Below are positions 15,506-23,774 of a stretch of DNA of 64,000 nucleotides, in pieces (the stretch's first letter is position 1; every line of letters starts with the position of its first letter). The translations under genes and the position numbers were made by a program. The stretch spans positions 1-64,000 of the forward strand of contig NZ_JAFBIL020000006.1 of the NCBI RefSeq assembly GCF_016809835.1, written 5' to 3'. The notes under the pieces were generated by a model, which searched no databases, was not told the DNA's origin, and saw nothing but the letters and a program-made list of their open reading frames with translations. This DNA is from Massilia soli. GTDB lineage: Bacteria; Pseudomonadota; Gammaproteobacteria; Burkholderiales; Burkholderiaceae_D.

Positions 15506-16390
15506 TCATTCTCCTTTAACGGCTTCGCCACATTCGCTACAGAAACGCGCGGTACGTTCATTCCGAGCGCCACACACAGAACATGCTTTGCTGTTCGCTT
15601 CAACTATGGCCTTCTGTCGCATATAAGCGATTTGCACCACGCACGGCACTGTAACTCTGTAGGCAGGACTCGCCATATCAGCAAGCGTCCAAACACCAGT
15701 AACGACCAAGCCGATTGGACCGAGCACTACTCCGATAGTCCTTGCCGCCGCCGCGTTCACGACCAAGGGTAGTCCTCGCCCAAGCAAAGCTTTCGAGACC
15801 GCGTTCGCGACGACAAGAGCAAGCTTGTAAGTGGCAAATCCACCGGCCCGCCCAGCCGCAATTAACGCAGCGCTAGTCGCCGGCCCCAACATTCCTAGGT
15901 CAGCGACATTCAGCTCTTTCAGCACGGTAGCTCGCTCACTAGGTGACATCTTCTCGAACGATTCGCGCAGAATCTTGCGCAGGATGCCGTCTTCGACAAT
16001 TATCACGTCGTCCTTCTTGTCGAAGGGGACCTTAAGATGGGATGCCACGTCCTTAACCACCTCGTCATAGGAAATCGCTCCATCAACGTCGGGAAGTACC
16101 TTGTTCAATAGCGAGTCGAAAGGGATACTGCTGCGGACATCACGGTAAACGTTTGTCAGCGTGTTGCCGCCGAAGGCGCAAATCTCTCGCCCAATGCGTA
16201 TGCGGTCTTCGCCTGTGTAAACCTTTCGCTCCTTAGATTTTACAAGCCTAGCGCAGACATCGTTGTTCAACGAAATCCGCCCCCCACCATTGTCGGTAAT
16301 GTAGTCGACGAGGATGTCCAAGTCGGTGACGTCTGCTTGCGCGAGCAGCAGCGAGAGGTTGCCGGGGTGTTTGATGAATTCTTCGCTCAT
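15506..16390 (-). CDS. YaaW-family (UPF0174) protein with C-terminal zinc ribbon
   Basis: Encodes 294 residues. Residues about 20-110 (CAFGGNTLTNVYRD) and 210-255 (SPAYRVTVPCVVQIAYMR) match the layout I recall of E. coli YaaW, including the FGG and the AYRVT-P-V-QIA-LR signature, with a hydrophobic alanine-rich centre (about 165-235) that could insert in membrane. Unlike E. coli YaaW it ends in a four-cysteine zinc ribbon (C270, C273, C284, C287). YaaW function is unknown. The start overlaps the XRE regulator stop by 4 bp, and a small membrane protein follows, so this is a three-gene operon, probably autoregulated. Confidence 0.75.
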   Translation of the reverse strand: MSEEFIKHPGNLSLLLAQADVTDLDILVDYITDNGGGRISLNNDVCARLVKSKERKVYTGEDRIRIGREICAFGGNTLTNVYRDVRSSIPFDSLLNKVLPDVDGAISYDEVVKDVASHLKVPFDKKDDVIIVEDGILRKILRESFEKMSPSERATVLKELNVADLGMLGPATSAALIAAGRAGGFATYKLALVVANAVSKALLGRGLPLVVNAAAARTIGVVLGPIGLVVTGVWTLADMASPAYRVTVPCVVQIAYMRQKAIVEANSKACSVCGARNERTARFCSECGEAVKGE

Positions 16391-17010
16391 TGGTTTGCCT
16401 TTGCGGTAGTGGTTCCAAGAATGCTGCAGATGGTCAGAAGCGCAGGTAAATGCGACGTAGCGACACCATCCAGCCGAAATGGAATTGCTGCGGCCGTCGT
16501 TGCGATAGACACTCTCGATGCGCGTCGAAAGTCGCGGAGTTCTTGTGAGACCCGGGGGTCATTCGAATCCTCAACGGTCTTTAAAAGTTTCCCAACACGC
16601 AACGCCGCTTCTGCGACACGCGGCGAGGTCGTCGAATCAAGTGACTGGAGCTCCGTCGCGAGCTCCTTGAATTTTGGGTCCGACATCGCTTGGAAGAAGG
16701 TCAGAACGCCGCTCCCAAGACTGGCCCAGTCCTGCGGACGCATCAACAAGATAGCAGGAGGAACTCCCACTGCCTCTGCCAGTTGGCAGATTATTTTTAG
16801 GTCGGGGTTCGTGCCCTCTGAATTGCTTCCAAGGTATTTATTCAACGTTGTCCTTCCCATGTTGGCACGCTCGGCCAGGTCAGTCTGCGACAGCGCGTCG
16901 GGGGCACCATCTTCGTCCTCCCCTGCTACCCTCATGCTCCGGCGAACGGCTTCCACGAAACATCGCGAGACGTTGCTGAATAGTGGGACCTCTTCGGTTT
17001 CTGTAGTCAC
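16387..17010 (-). CDS. XRE-family transcriptional regulator
   Basis: Encodes 207 residues. Residues about 38-85 (ALSQTDLAERANMGRTTLNKY, split by a turn, then DLKIICQLAEAVGVPPAILL) form a Cro/C1 helix-turn-helix. The remaining helical part may be a dimerisation or sensor domain; a hydrophobic C-terminal segment (LPALLTICSILGTTTA) is also present. It heads the operon with the YaaW-like gene and faces a divergent membrane coiled-coil gene, so it likely controls both from the 300-bp region between them. Confidence 0.8.
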   Translation of the reverse strand: MTTETEEVPLFSNVSRCFVEAVRRSMRVAGEDEDGAPDALSQTDLAERANMGRTTLNKYLGSNSEGTNPDLKIICQLAEAVGVPPAILLMRPQDWASLGSGVLTFFQAMSDPKFKELATELQSLDSTTSPRVAEAALRVGKLLKTVEDSNDPRVSQELRDFRRASRVSIATTAAAIPFRLDGVATSHLPALLTICSILGTTTAKANQ

Positions 17011-17310
17011 TCAATTCTCCCTATTGATGGATAGCATTCTATGATGTGGATTGCTACCGTTCAATCAAACTTGTCTGCGACGATGAACACACGTCGATTG
17101 CACGCATTTAGGTGATGTGTTACCGCGCGAGCGCAAAAGGTGTGGCAAGGGCCGCGTTTGTCTACGCAGCTAGACAAGTAATCTGTAACGCATTGCATTG
17201 GAGCACTCAGCCATGGCACAGTCCATCAGTCGCCCGAAAACGAGCGGCTGAAGCTGGCGACTGAATAGTTGTTGAGCCTCCTTAGACAGAAGCTAATTTG
17301 AGGAAATGAC
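17011..17310. promoter_or_regulatory. Divergent promoter region
   Basis: A 300-bp AT-richer region between the XRE operon and the divergent 433-residue gene. TAGCA...TGCTA half-sites around 17030-17056 form a loose inverted repeat close to the regulator start and are a candidate operator. A TTGAGGAAATG ribosome site serves the plus-strand gene. Confidence 0.4.
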
Positions 17311-18612
17311 ATGAGCATGCAATATTTTGTTTGGCTAGGAGTCGCTTTGGTTGTTGCCATCGGCGGCGTGATGATTCTCCAGCGCCGCAAATCGGATAAC
17401 GCGTCCCATGTGCCGGACATGCAGTCTCTGAAGTGCAGTCCCATTAGTGAAGTCGCTCAAACTTCCGTCGTCAAACCCTTCGAGACCAAGCAATCGCTGC
17501 CACATGCCATCGTCTTAGGTGAGAACGCCCAACGACCCGGTATCCGTATCGCGCCACTATCGGATGGGGAGCGTTATCGAGCTGCAAAAACGCTGCCTAC
17601 GGAATCCGGATTGGGAACGCGATTGAGTGCTGGGCTTCAGGCTGTGCCCGCATTATTGGTAGAAGAAGGACATCGCGGCAAACACCTGATGGAGGTCGTC
17701 ATCAACGGAGAGTTGGTCCGAGCGAAGGATGGCGAGAGTCTTCGCGCCTTCTCAGTCGGTGCCGATAACAAAATCTCGGAACATGCCAAGCTCTTCGAAA
17801 CTAACAACTTGCAGAATGTGGTTAACGCTGCCGCGGTTTGGCAAATCGCCTCAGTAGTCGTAGCACAGAAGCACTTGGCCGACATTTCCGCAAAACTGGA
17901 CAGCATACGGGAGAGTGTTCAAGTCGTCGTTGCCTTCCTTGACGAAGAACGGCGGGCAAAGGTCACGGGGACCTTTAAGTACCTTGAACGAGCAATTCGA
18001 GCAATTGCCAAGGGAGAGTTGTCGCCTGCGATGAGAATCGAACTCGAGAGTTGTGAACGCGAGCTGTTACAGATTCAGGACCATCTTCAGAATGAATTCA
18101 AGCGCCATTTCGAACAAACCATCGAACACAAGGAATTTGCGGGAACCGGGGACTTGGAAAAGAAGGTGGTTAACAAGTACGAGAAACTCAGAGTCCTTGC
18201 CATGGACCTGCGCCTGACGCTAAAGACAAGGGCACTGGCTTGGCACGTGGCATCGCTCTTCCCAGGTGAACCGGGCCTCAAACAGGTGAGGATGGAAGAG
18301 TTACTACGCGATGCCGATGAAATCGAAGGCTGGATTGATTCCATCGACGTTAGTGCTAAGCACGATTCCACGCGATTCAATTCTTTTTGGAATAAAGAGG
18401 AAACGCTGAATATCCGCAGAACGAATATACGTGAAGCAGCGCAGGCCCTGGCGACGGACTTGCGCGATGTCACCTCGCAAGCAAAGGCCGAAGTAAGTGT
18501 CGCGCACGCATCTCTATTGACGCATGACGAGCCGATTTACCTCGTCTTCGAGGTTGAGAACGGCCATATTGGCGAATTCCGCGTGGCTGAACCGATAGCT
18601 CGGACGGCTTGA
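17311..18612 (+). CDS. Membrane-anchored coiled-coil protein of unknown function
   Basis: Encodes 433 residues. A single N-terminal membrane helix (FVWLGVALVVAIGGVMIL, residues about 6-23) is followed by a linker, then a conserved-looking core around residues 115-185 (HLMEVVINGELVRAKDG; NLQNVVNAAAVWQIASVVVA). Long heptad-like helices follow (residues about 185-395), including AQKHLADISAKLDSIRESV, so it should form an extended coiled coil in the cytoplasm. It starts with ATG behind GAGGAA. The family is not named, though the pattern is natural. Its divergent position to the XRE/YaaW-like operon suggests one regulated envelope-linked module. Confidence 0.65.
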   Translation: MSMQYFVWLGVALVVAIGGVMILQRRKSDNASHVPDMQSLKCSPISEVAQTSVVKPFETKQSLPHAIVLGENAQRPGIRIAPLSDGERYRAAKTLPTESGLGTRLSAGLQAVPALLVEEGHRGKHLMEVVINGELVRAKDGESLRAFSVGADNKISEHAKLFETNNLQNVVNAAAVWQIASVVVAQKHLADISAKLDSIRESVQVVVAFLDEERRAKVTGTFKYLERAIRAIAKGELSPAMRIELESCERELLQIQDHLQNEFKRHFEQTIEHKEFAGTGDLEKKVVNKYEKLRVLAMDLRLTLKTRALAWHVASLFPGEPGLKQVRMEELLRDADEIEGWIDSIDVSAKHDSTRFNSFWNKEETLNIRRTNIREAAQALATDLRDVTSQAKAEVSVAHASLLTHDEPIYLVFEVENGHIGEFRVAEPIARTA

Positions 18613-19091
18613 CGGTTCGAATGCTTCGTGGGCGATGCATTCACATGGGTATGAGAGGGGCGTGATGCATGCCGCCAAGATAATTGCGCTTCGGGTTGAA
18701 AACAAAGAATTTTTGTCGGCATAAGAACCGCGGGAGGAAAAGCGTTCTCTGAAAGGGAAGAGGCGCGACGCGCATCACACCAATACATTTGTCTGGAGCC
18801 GGCCGCTGCTATGTGTGGGAATTCATGGACGTGAGTCGACACTTTCGTGTCACCGTTACCTGGCTCGCAAAGGTCTCGGAAAGTTTGCGCGCAACCGATT
18901 CATGTTCTGCGACCGTTGTTCGACGCGCGTAGTTGATGCCGAATTAGGCGCGCTGAAGTTGCCACCCATGTTGCGCCTAGGCCAACATCGCCGTGTAGAA
19001 TTGGGAGAGTTCGCGCCACGCAGAAATGGGCGGCCAGTCCAAAAAACCAACGCGCCGACTGAACCAAATGAGCTTTTTCGGCCCCTTTTTC

Positions 19092-19136
19092 TGTTACACT
19101 AAGCGCTTCACAAACCCGTGTAACACCAAGGTTTGT
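19092..19136. repeat. Two overlapping inverted repeats
   Basis: TGTTACAC (19092-19099) pairs with GTGTAACA (19118-19125), and ACAAACC (19110-19116) pairs with GGTTTGT (19130-19136). The two stems are mutually exclusive, like an RNA switch or a protein-bound recombination site. Confidence 0.5.
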
Positions 19137-19220
19137 CCCTCTATAGCGGTACCGAATTCGACGTGGCCAGTGGTCCCCCATCAGCCACCCCATTGTTTTA
19201 CATGTGCAGTAACGAAATCG

Positions 19221-19244
19221 AGCCACCCTTGAGGTGGCTTTTTT
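19221..19244 (+). terminator. Terminator without an upstream gene
   Basis: AGCCACC-cttga-GGTGGCT followed by TTTTTG. No protein gene on the plus strand ends here, so it may end a small RNA or be the stranded 3' end of a gene disrupted by the island. Confidence 0.65.
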
Positions 19245-19261
19245 GTGTCTGTCGCAGGCGC

Positions 19262-19290
19262 AAAAAAAACGCGCACCGTGCAGTGCGCGC
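19262..19290 (-). terminator. Terminator of the Cache-domain gene
   Basis: On the minus strand CGCGCAC pairs with GTGCGCG and is followed by eight T. It lies 16 bp after the stop at 19306. Confidence 0.8.
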
Positions 19291-19305
19291 TTGCCTGCCT
19301 GGCGC

Positions 19306-19764
19306 TTACTTGCTGTAGTAGCCGCCCGAAAACACCATGTCGTCGGCCTTCTCGAAATAGACCGACTTGGCCTGGATTTCCTTGGTCACCGGGTTCTGCC
19401 ACTTGTAGTTCGACTTGCCTTTGCCGCTGGCTTTGGCCTGGGTCAGGATGTCCTTGACGAATTCCTTGCCGTCCGCATCCTTCAGGGCAGAGACGTCCTT
19501 GCCGATCAGCTTGGCGTTGGTGCCGTGCGCGATGACCTTGCCATTCATGTCGTAGACCGAGATATACAGGTCGCGGTCAACAAACTGGCCTTTGTTGTTC
19601 GACATTTCGGCGAGGGTCTTGTCCTTGCCGTTCGCCTTCAGGTAGGCAACCGCCTTTTTGACCAGCGCGGTCGCTTCTTCAGCGGTGCCCTGCTCGGCAG
19701 CGTAGGCGCCAGCGGACATGATCAGAGCGGTCGAGCAGACCAGTGCTTGCAACAGTTTCTTCAT
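19306..19764 (-). CDS. Secreted single-Cache domain protein
   Basis: Encodes 152 residues. A signal peptide (MKKLLQALVCSTALIMSAGA, cleaved at AYA) is followed by a single Cache-2 type domain: a long helix (residues 28-60), then DRDLYISVYDMNGKVIAHGT and NPVTKEIQAKSVYFEKADD with the usual terminal GGYY. Such free-standing domains in the periplasm bind small ligands such as carboxylates and are often relatives of the sensor part of chemoreceptors. It is monocistronic with its own strong terminator. Confidence 0.85.
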   Translation of the reverse strand: MKKLLQALVCSTALIMSAGAYAAEQGTAEEATALVKKAVAYLKANGKDKTLAEMSNNKGQFVDRDLYISVYDMNGKVIAHGTNAKLIGKDVSALKDADGKEFVKDILTQAKASGKGKSNYKWQNPVTKEIQAKSVYFEKADDMVFSGGYYSK

Positions 19765-19942
19765 TTTTAATCCCTTGTTTGGTTTGTTCTGGCGTACCGG
19801 TACGCTAAGGTACTTACGGTATCATCGCAGAATTCTTAAGTGCCCTACGGAAATCTTTTTGCGATGTGGCTTTTGTTCTGCATCAAACCTCCCACCCACG
19901 GTTTTCCCGTGCTATAAATGCAATAACCAACGGGAGGATGAT

Positions 19943-20164
19943 ATGGATCAAATGGACCGCCGCGCCGATGACAGGCGCCAGGATCACGACACCGCCGCCG
20001 TCGTCAGCGAGGCACTGGCTTGCCAGCGCGCCTTCGGCAACGACGCCGCCCAGCGCTTCCTCAAGATGCGGGGTATCGAAGGAGATGTCGCGCAGCAGGC
20101 GCTGCTGGACAACTACGACCGCCGCAAAGAAAACCGCCGAACTACACCGCTCGTCGTCAACTGA
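19943..20164 (+). CDS. Small hypothetical protein, 73 residues
   Basis: The ATG at 19943 follows a CGGGAGG ribosome site. The sequence begins MDQMDRRADDRRQDH and continues with a helical AFGNDAAQRFLKMRGIEG stretch. It is charged, soluble and without a known domain. Natural codon use and the ribosome site support a real chromosomal small gene. It is divergent to the Cache gene, so the 178 bp between them hold both promoters. Confidence 0.65.
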   Translation: MDQMDRRADDRRQDHDTAAVVSEALACQRAFGNDAAQRFLKMRGIEGDVAQQALLDNYDRRKENRRTTPLVVN

Positions 20165-20189
20165 ACTGTGCTGCTGATAACTGGTCCAA

Positions 20190-20209
20190 CACCTGAATTC
20201 CTTCAGGTG
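20190..20209. repeat. Perfect 8-bp hairpin
   Basis: CACCTGAA-ttcc-TTCAGGTG lies 26 bp after the stop of the 73-residue gene. It has no T-tract, so it is at best a weak terminator or an RNA-stability hairpin. Confidence 0.5.
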
Positions 20210-20291
20210 GGCGAACACGCAGATGCACACTGAAAGCAACGAGCGCGCTGTCTATCCTTGATTACCGTCGCGCTTGGCTTGGCCGCAATCA

Positions 20292-20320
20292 TGGCTACAG
20301 GCGTTGGCTGGCTGTAGCCA
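20292..20320. repeat. Perfect 9-bp inverted repeat
   Basis: TGGCTACAG and CTGTAGCCA are separated by 11 bp, between convergent genes. It may end transcription from either side or be an extragenic palindrome. Confidence 0.5.
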
Positions 20321-20361
20321 AACGATCGCGGGCCAGCGCGTCCGGGTCCGACCCGGCTCGT

Positions 20362-20982
20362 TCAGATCGGCTTGATCACATACACGCAGCGCCGCGCGCC
20401 GGACAGCAAATGCTCCGTGCGCTCAACCTGGCATCCCTGCCCCAGCACGCGCTGAAATATCTCCAGCTCTGACCGGCAAAAGTTCTGGCACGCGCTCGCG
20501 GCGGCGCAGATCGGACAATGGTTCTCGACCAGCAGCACACTGCCATCGTCGCGCACTTCGGTGTCGGCCATATAGCCTTCCGCATCACGCGCACCTGCCA
20601 GTGCCGCCACCCGCGAAGGCAAGTCAGGCGCGTCCTCAAGCAGCATGCGGTAATGCGCTTCAATCGCCTGCTCGCGCGCGCCAATCAAACGCTCCAGCCC
20701 CTCCGCGCCGAACACGGCGCGGGCCTGCTCGATCAGGTTCAAGGTAAGGTCCGCGTGCCGATCGGGAAAGCGCGCGTGGCCGCTTTCCGTCAACATCCAG
20801 CGCCGCGATGGCCGTCCGGCCTTGTCGGCCACGTCCTCATGGCTGGCAAGGCCGCGCTCCTCGGCTGCCTCCAGCTGGCGCCGCGCGCCCATCGAGGTCA
20901 GCGCGAGCAGCCCGGCCAGCTGCTGCGCCGTCTGCGGCCCGCGCGTCTTCAGCAAGTACAAGGTTTGTTCAGCAGTATTCAT
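20362..20982 (-). CDS. SufR-like transcriptional regulator
   Basis: Encodes 206 residues. Residues 1-75 form a winged helix (TLYLLKTRGPQTAQQLAGLL, then SMGARRQLEAAEERGL and RPSRRWMLTESG). The C-terminal part has closely spaced cysteines (CPICAAASACQNFC, then a later GCQ and RRC), consistent with the iron-sulfur or metal site of SufR-type repressors. Length fits the family. The next gene, an MFS exporter, starts within its stop codon (4-bp overlap). It may therefore sense redox or metal stress and control the exporter. The ligand is inferred. Confidence 0.75.
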   Translation of the reverse strand: MNTAEQTLYLLKTRGPQTAQQLAGLLALTSMGARRQLEAAEERGLASHEDVADKAGRPSRRWMLTESGHARFPDRHADLTLNLIEQARAVFGAEGLERLIGAREQAIEAHYRMLLEDAPDLPSRVAALAGARDAEGYMADTEVRDDGSVLLVENHCPICAAASACQNFCRSELEIFQRVLGQGCQVERTEHLLSGARRCVYVIKPI

Positions 20983-22196
20983 GATCCACTCCCCTTCATG
21001 CCATCTCCGGCCAATTCCAGATGCCATCCCTGCAGGCGCCAGCTGGCCCATGCGGCCAGCACGGCGCCCAGCGCGAGCACCAGGCGCGTGTCGACCAGCG
21101 CCAGCAGCGAACCAGCAATGGCCATCAAGATGTTGGCCAGGCAGAAGGTCGTCGACAGCAAGCCCATCACCGCGCCCTGTCCGTAGCCGCCATAGCGCTC
21201 GGTACACCAGTGGGGCACGACCGCGTTGTAGTACGACATCGGCACCCCGAACAAGACAATGGCCGCCATGCCAACCCGCGCGTCGCCGGCCGCCACCGTG
21301 CCGACCGCGATCGCCACGCCCAGCGCGTTCACCGATGCCAGCCGCAGCGGCGCCAGCGCGCTCGGGCGGCCGGCAAACAAAGACACCAGGGTCATCACCG
21401 CGCACATCACGGCGGTGATCAGGGCGATGCCTTGCGCGTCGTAGGCCGCCACTTCCACCAGCCACAAGGGATAGAACTCGTAGAAGCCGGTCACGCCGCA
21501 GGTCAGCGCGAGATGGACGATGAACAGGCGCCGCAGTTCCTCATGGCGCAGCAGGTTCAGCGAGTGCTCGTTGCGCGCCACGTGCCACCACGAGGTCGTG
21601 GCCGTCGATGCCGCCTCGCGCGGCAGCGCCGCGGCCACCAGCGCGGCCGACAGCAGCAGCGCGCCAGCGGCGATCCAGAACGGCACCGTCAGGCCGAAGC
21701 CGATGGTGGCCGCGGCCATCAGCGGACCGACCAGCCAGCCCATGTAGAAAGCGCCGTTCAGCCAGGACAGCGCGCGCTGGCGCAGCGATCCGCTCAGCTT
21801 GTCGGCAAGCAGCGCCCGTGCCACCGCGCTGCGCCCTTCCAGCAAGCCGGTGGCGAAGCGCGCGAACAGAAACAGCGGATAGGATTCGATCATCAGCGCA
21901 AAGGCCGACAGCGCGTGGCCGGCGGCCGCGCCGAACGAGGCCAGCAGCAGCAAGCGGCGGCGCCCGAAGCGGTCCGACAACGGGCCCAGCACGGCCGAGC
22001 CAATCAGCAGGCCGAGCGGGTTGATCGCAAGCGCGACGCCCAGCAGCAGCTTGGGCGGCAGGTCGAGGAAGGTATTGAGGCCGTTGGCAACGCCCGAGGC
22101 GAACAGCGGCGGCAGGATCGGGTACGGCAGCGCCGCGCCGACCGTTGACAACAGGGCCATCAGGCAAGCGGCTGCGATCAGTAGTGCGTGTTGCAT
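20979..22196 (-). CDS. Major facilitator superfamily transporter
   Basis: Encodes about 405 residues with twelve predicted membrane helices. PLSDRFGRRRLLL near residues 74-86 is the MFS motif A loop between helices 2 and 3. The first ATG is at 22196, while a TTG at 22220 would add eight residues. It resembles drug or metabolite exporters of the TetA/Bcr type, with no clear substrate. It overlaps the SufR-like regulator downstream by 4 bp, and the two genes form one operon in the order transporter then regulator. Confidence 0.85.
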   Translation of the reverse strand: MQHALLIAAACLMALLSTVGAALPYPILPPLFASGVANGLNTFLDLPPKLLLGVALAINPLGLLIGSAVLGPLSDRFGRRRLLLLASFGAAAGHALSAFALMIESYPLFLFARFATGLLEGRSAVARALLADKLSGSLRQRALSWLNGAFYMGWLVGPLMAAATIGFGLTVPFWIAAGALLLSAALVAAALPREAASTATTSWWHVARNEHSLNLLRHEELRRLFIVHLALTCGVTGFYEFYPLWLVEVAAYDAQGIALITAVMCAVMTLVSLFAGRPSALAPLRLASVNALGVAIAVGTVAAGDARVGMAAIVLFGVPMSYYNAVVPHWCTERYGGYGQGAVMGLLSTTFCLANILMAIAGSLLALVDTRLVLALGAVLAAWASWRLQGWHLELAGDGMKGSGS

Positions 22197-22286
22197 GACT
22201 TGCCCGGCAATGGAAGACAAGCCACTATAAACGTCAAGAAGACAATAAGTAAACTAAATTGTTTATTTACCCTGCCGCGCTTGGGG

Positions 22287-22856
22287 TTACAGGTACGGAA
22301 TGTCGCAGCTGTCGACGGGCTGGCCAGCGGCGTTCAGGCGTTGCGCGCACAGGTCGTAGGCGATGCCGAAGCCAAGGTCGATACGTTCAACTTTCCCGTA
22401 TGGCAGCACCAGCGGCTTGCGCACCGTGCGCTTGCCCTCCAGCGCCTGCACGTCGGCGGGAATGGCCAGCGCCACCGTCTCGCCGCCCTGCAGCGCGTCG
22501 CCCGCGCGGCCGACATCGATGGAAAGTGCCAGGTCCACCGCCACGCCGCCGGCGACGTAGCGCGGCGCCGACAGCATGCGCTGCGCCTTCAGCACGCCCC
22601 ATTTGCAGACGCCTGCGGCGTCGCATTGCTTGACCTGGGTCAGCGGAAACTGTTCGGTGTGCTGCGTGAGCGCGGCCAGCGGCCAGGCGGTGCGCAGCGC
22701 GTCGGGCTTGTCGCTGACAGCATTGGTCCACGACAGCATGTTCACCAGCGACACCGCCTGGTTGGTGCGCGCGGGGTCGTGCAGGCCGGGCACGGCCGCG
22801 CAGCCCGCCAGCGCCAGCAGTACGGCGACGACAATCGAATTCAATGGACGCATCAT
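22287..22856 (-). CDS. Putative outer-membrane lipoprotein
   Basis: Encodes 189 residues. The N-terminus MMRPLNSIVVAVLLALAGC is a lipoprotein signal peptide with lipobox LAGC at residues 16-19. The mature part is beta-rich with four further cysteines (VKQCDAAGVCKWG, DLCAQRL, SCDIPYL) that could form disulfides in the periplasm. The family is not recognised. It ends 91 bp from the exporter's start on the same strand and may be transcribed separately. Confidence 0.75.
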   Translation of the reverse strand: MMRPLNSIVVAVLLALAGCAAVPGLHDPARTNQAVSLVNMLSWTNAVSDKPDALRTAWPLAALTQHTEQFPLTQVKQCDAAGVCKWGVLKAQRMLSAPRYVAGGVAVDLALSIDVGRAGDALQGGETVALAIPADVQALEGKRTVRKPLVLPYGKVERIDLGFGIAYDLCAQRLNAAGQPVDSCDIPYL

Positions 22857-22993
22857 ATCCTTCCTGTAAAGCTGGAAACGAATCAACACAGGGAGGGTAA
22901 CAGCGATCGCGCCAACGGCAGCGCGCGGGTGGTGCAGGAAAGCGCAGGGGTGGAACGCCAGCCGGCCACGAGGGCCGGCTGGTGGGGAACATC

Positions 22994-23344
22994 TTAGTCG
23001 AGCTTCCAGGCGTAATCGACCTTGGTCCAGGTCTGCGCCGGGGCGCCGTCCTTGGTACCCGGCTTGAACTTGCAGGCGCTGATCGACTTGATCGCCGCCT
23101 TGTCCAGGTTCTTGAAGCCGCTGGTCTTTTCCAGCTTGGAATCTGCCACGCTGCCGTCGGCGTTGACCAGGAACGCCATCGAGACGGTGCCCTGCTCTTC
23201 GTTCATCAGCGAGGCTTTCGGATATTCCGCCTTGCAATTTTTAGGATCGAAGCTGGCTGATACTTCGGCAGCTGCAACGGCAAAGCTGGCACCCGACAGG
23301 GCCAGGGCAGCGATGAGACGGAGGCAACGCTTATTCGTAGACAT
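22994..23344 (-). CDS. Secreted TonB C-terminal-domain protein, copy 1
   Basis: Encodes 116 residues. A signal peptide (cleaved after AVAAA) is followed by one TonB C-terminal domain: CKAEYPKASLMNEEQGTVSM, ADGSVADSKLEKTSGF, LDKAAIKSISACKFKPGT. It lacks the membrane anchor and proline-rich spacer of true TonB, so it is a free periplasmic domain whose partner is unknown. Two cysteines (in NCKAE and SACKF) probably form a disulfide. It is about 75 percent similar to the neighbouring copy 35 bp upstream, a clear tandem duplication. Confidence 0.8.
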   Translation of the reverse strand: MSTNKRCLRLIAALALSGASFAVAAAEVSASFDPKNCKAEYPKASLMNEEQGTVSMAFLVNADGSVADSKLEKTSGFKNLDKAAIKSISACKFKPGTKDGAPAQTWTKVDYAWKLD

Positions 23345-23379
23345 ACCATTTCTCCCAAAAATTGTTATTCAGCTAAAAA

Positions 23380-23718
23380 TTAGAGCGACCAGACGTAATC
23401 GACCTTGGTCCAGGTCTGCGCAACGGCGCCATCCTTGGTGCCTGGCTTGAATTTGCATGCCGAGATCGCCTTGATCGCGGCCTTGTCCAGGTTCTTGAAG
23501 CCACTGCTCTTTTCAACTTTCGACTCGACGACCTTGCCGTCAGCCGATACCAGGAAAGCCATGGTGACCGCGCCCTGCTCTTCGTTCATCAGGGACGTCT
23601 TTGGGTATTCTGCCTTGCAGTTCTTGGCGTCGAAGCTCGCTGGAACTTCTGCTGCGAAACTGGTGCTGCTAACTGCCGCGAACATCAGTGCGGCGATGGT
23701 GCTGGTACGCTTGTTCAT
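23380..23718 (-). CDS. Secreted TonB C-terminal-domain protein, copy 2
   Basis: Encodes 112 residues from the ATG at 23718 (MNKRTSTIAALMFAAVSSTS, signal cleaved near SFA). The mature sequence repeats the layout of copy 1, with CKAEYPKTSLMNEEQGAVTM and ISACKFKPGTKDG. The main differences are in the signal peptide and the last residues. Same-strand head-to-tail placement with copy 1 and 35-bp spacing suggest co-transcription. A chemoreceptor gene lies directly upstream (57 bp), which may place all three under one promoter. Confidence 0.8.
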   Translation of the reverse strand: MNKRTSTIAALMFAAVSSTSFAAEVPASFDAKNCKAEYPKTSLMNEEQGAVTMAFLVSADGKVVESKVEKSSGFKNLDKAAIKAISACKFKPGTKDGAVAQTWTKVDYVWSL

Positions 23719-23774
23719 TTTTCTTGATCCCACTTCGTTTAATAAAATCGTTTGAGTCGTTTAACGACGACCGC

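Larger units (their letters stand above)
18613..19261. other. Non-coding stretch at probable island edge
   Basis: No supported protein gene in about 650 bp. Codon use is unstructured and GC is mixed. It holds overlapping inverted repeats at 19092-19136 and a terminator at 19221-19244. It marks the change from accessory DNA to ordinary chromosome. I could not see a tRNA gene or a paired attachment repeat here. Confidence 0.45.

Noticed and set aside
18665-18724. 19-codon frame MHAAKIIALRVENKEFLSA with GAGAGGGGCG upstream
   Set aside because: Has a possible ribosome site but is too short to distinguish from chance.
18613-19305. tRNA gene as integration target
   Set aside because: No cloverleaf or CCA-ended acceptor stem could be recognised by eye in this stretch.
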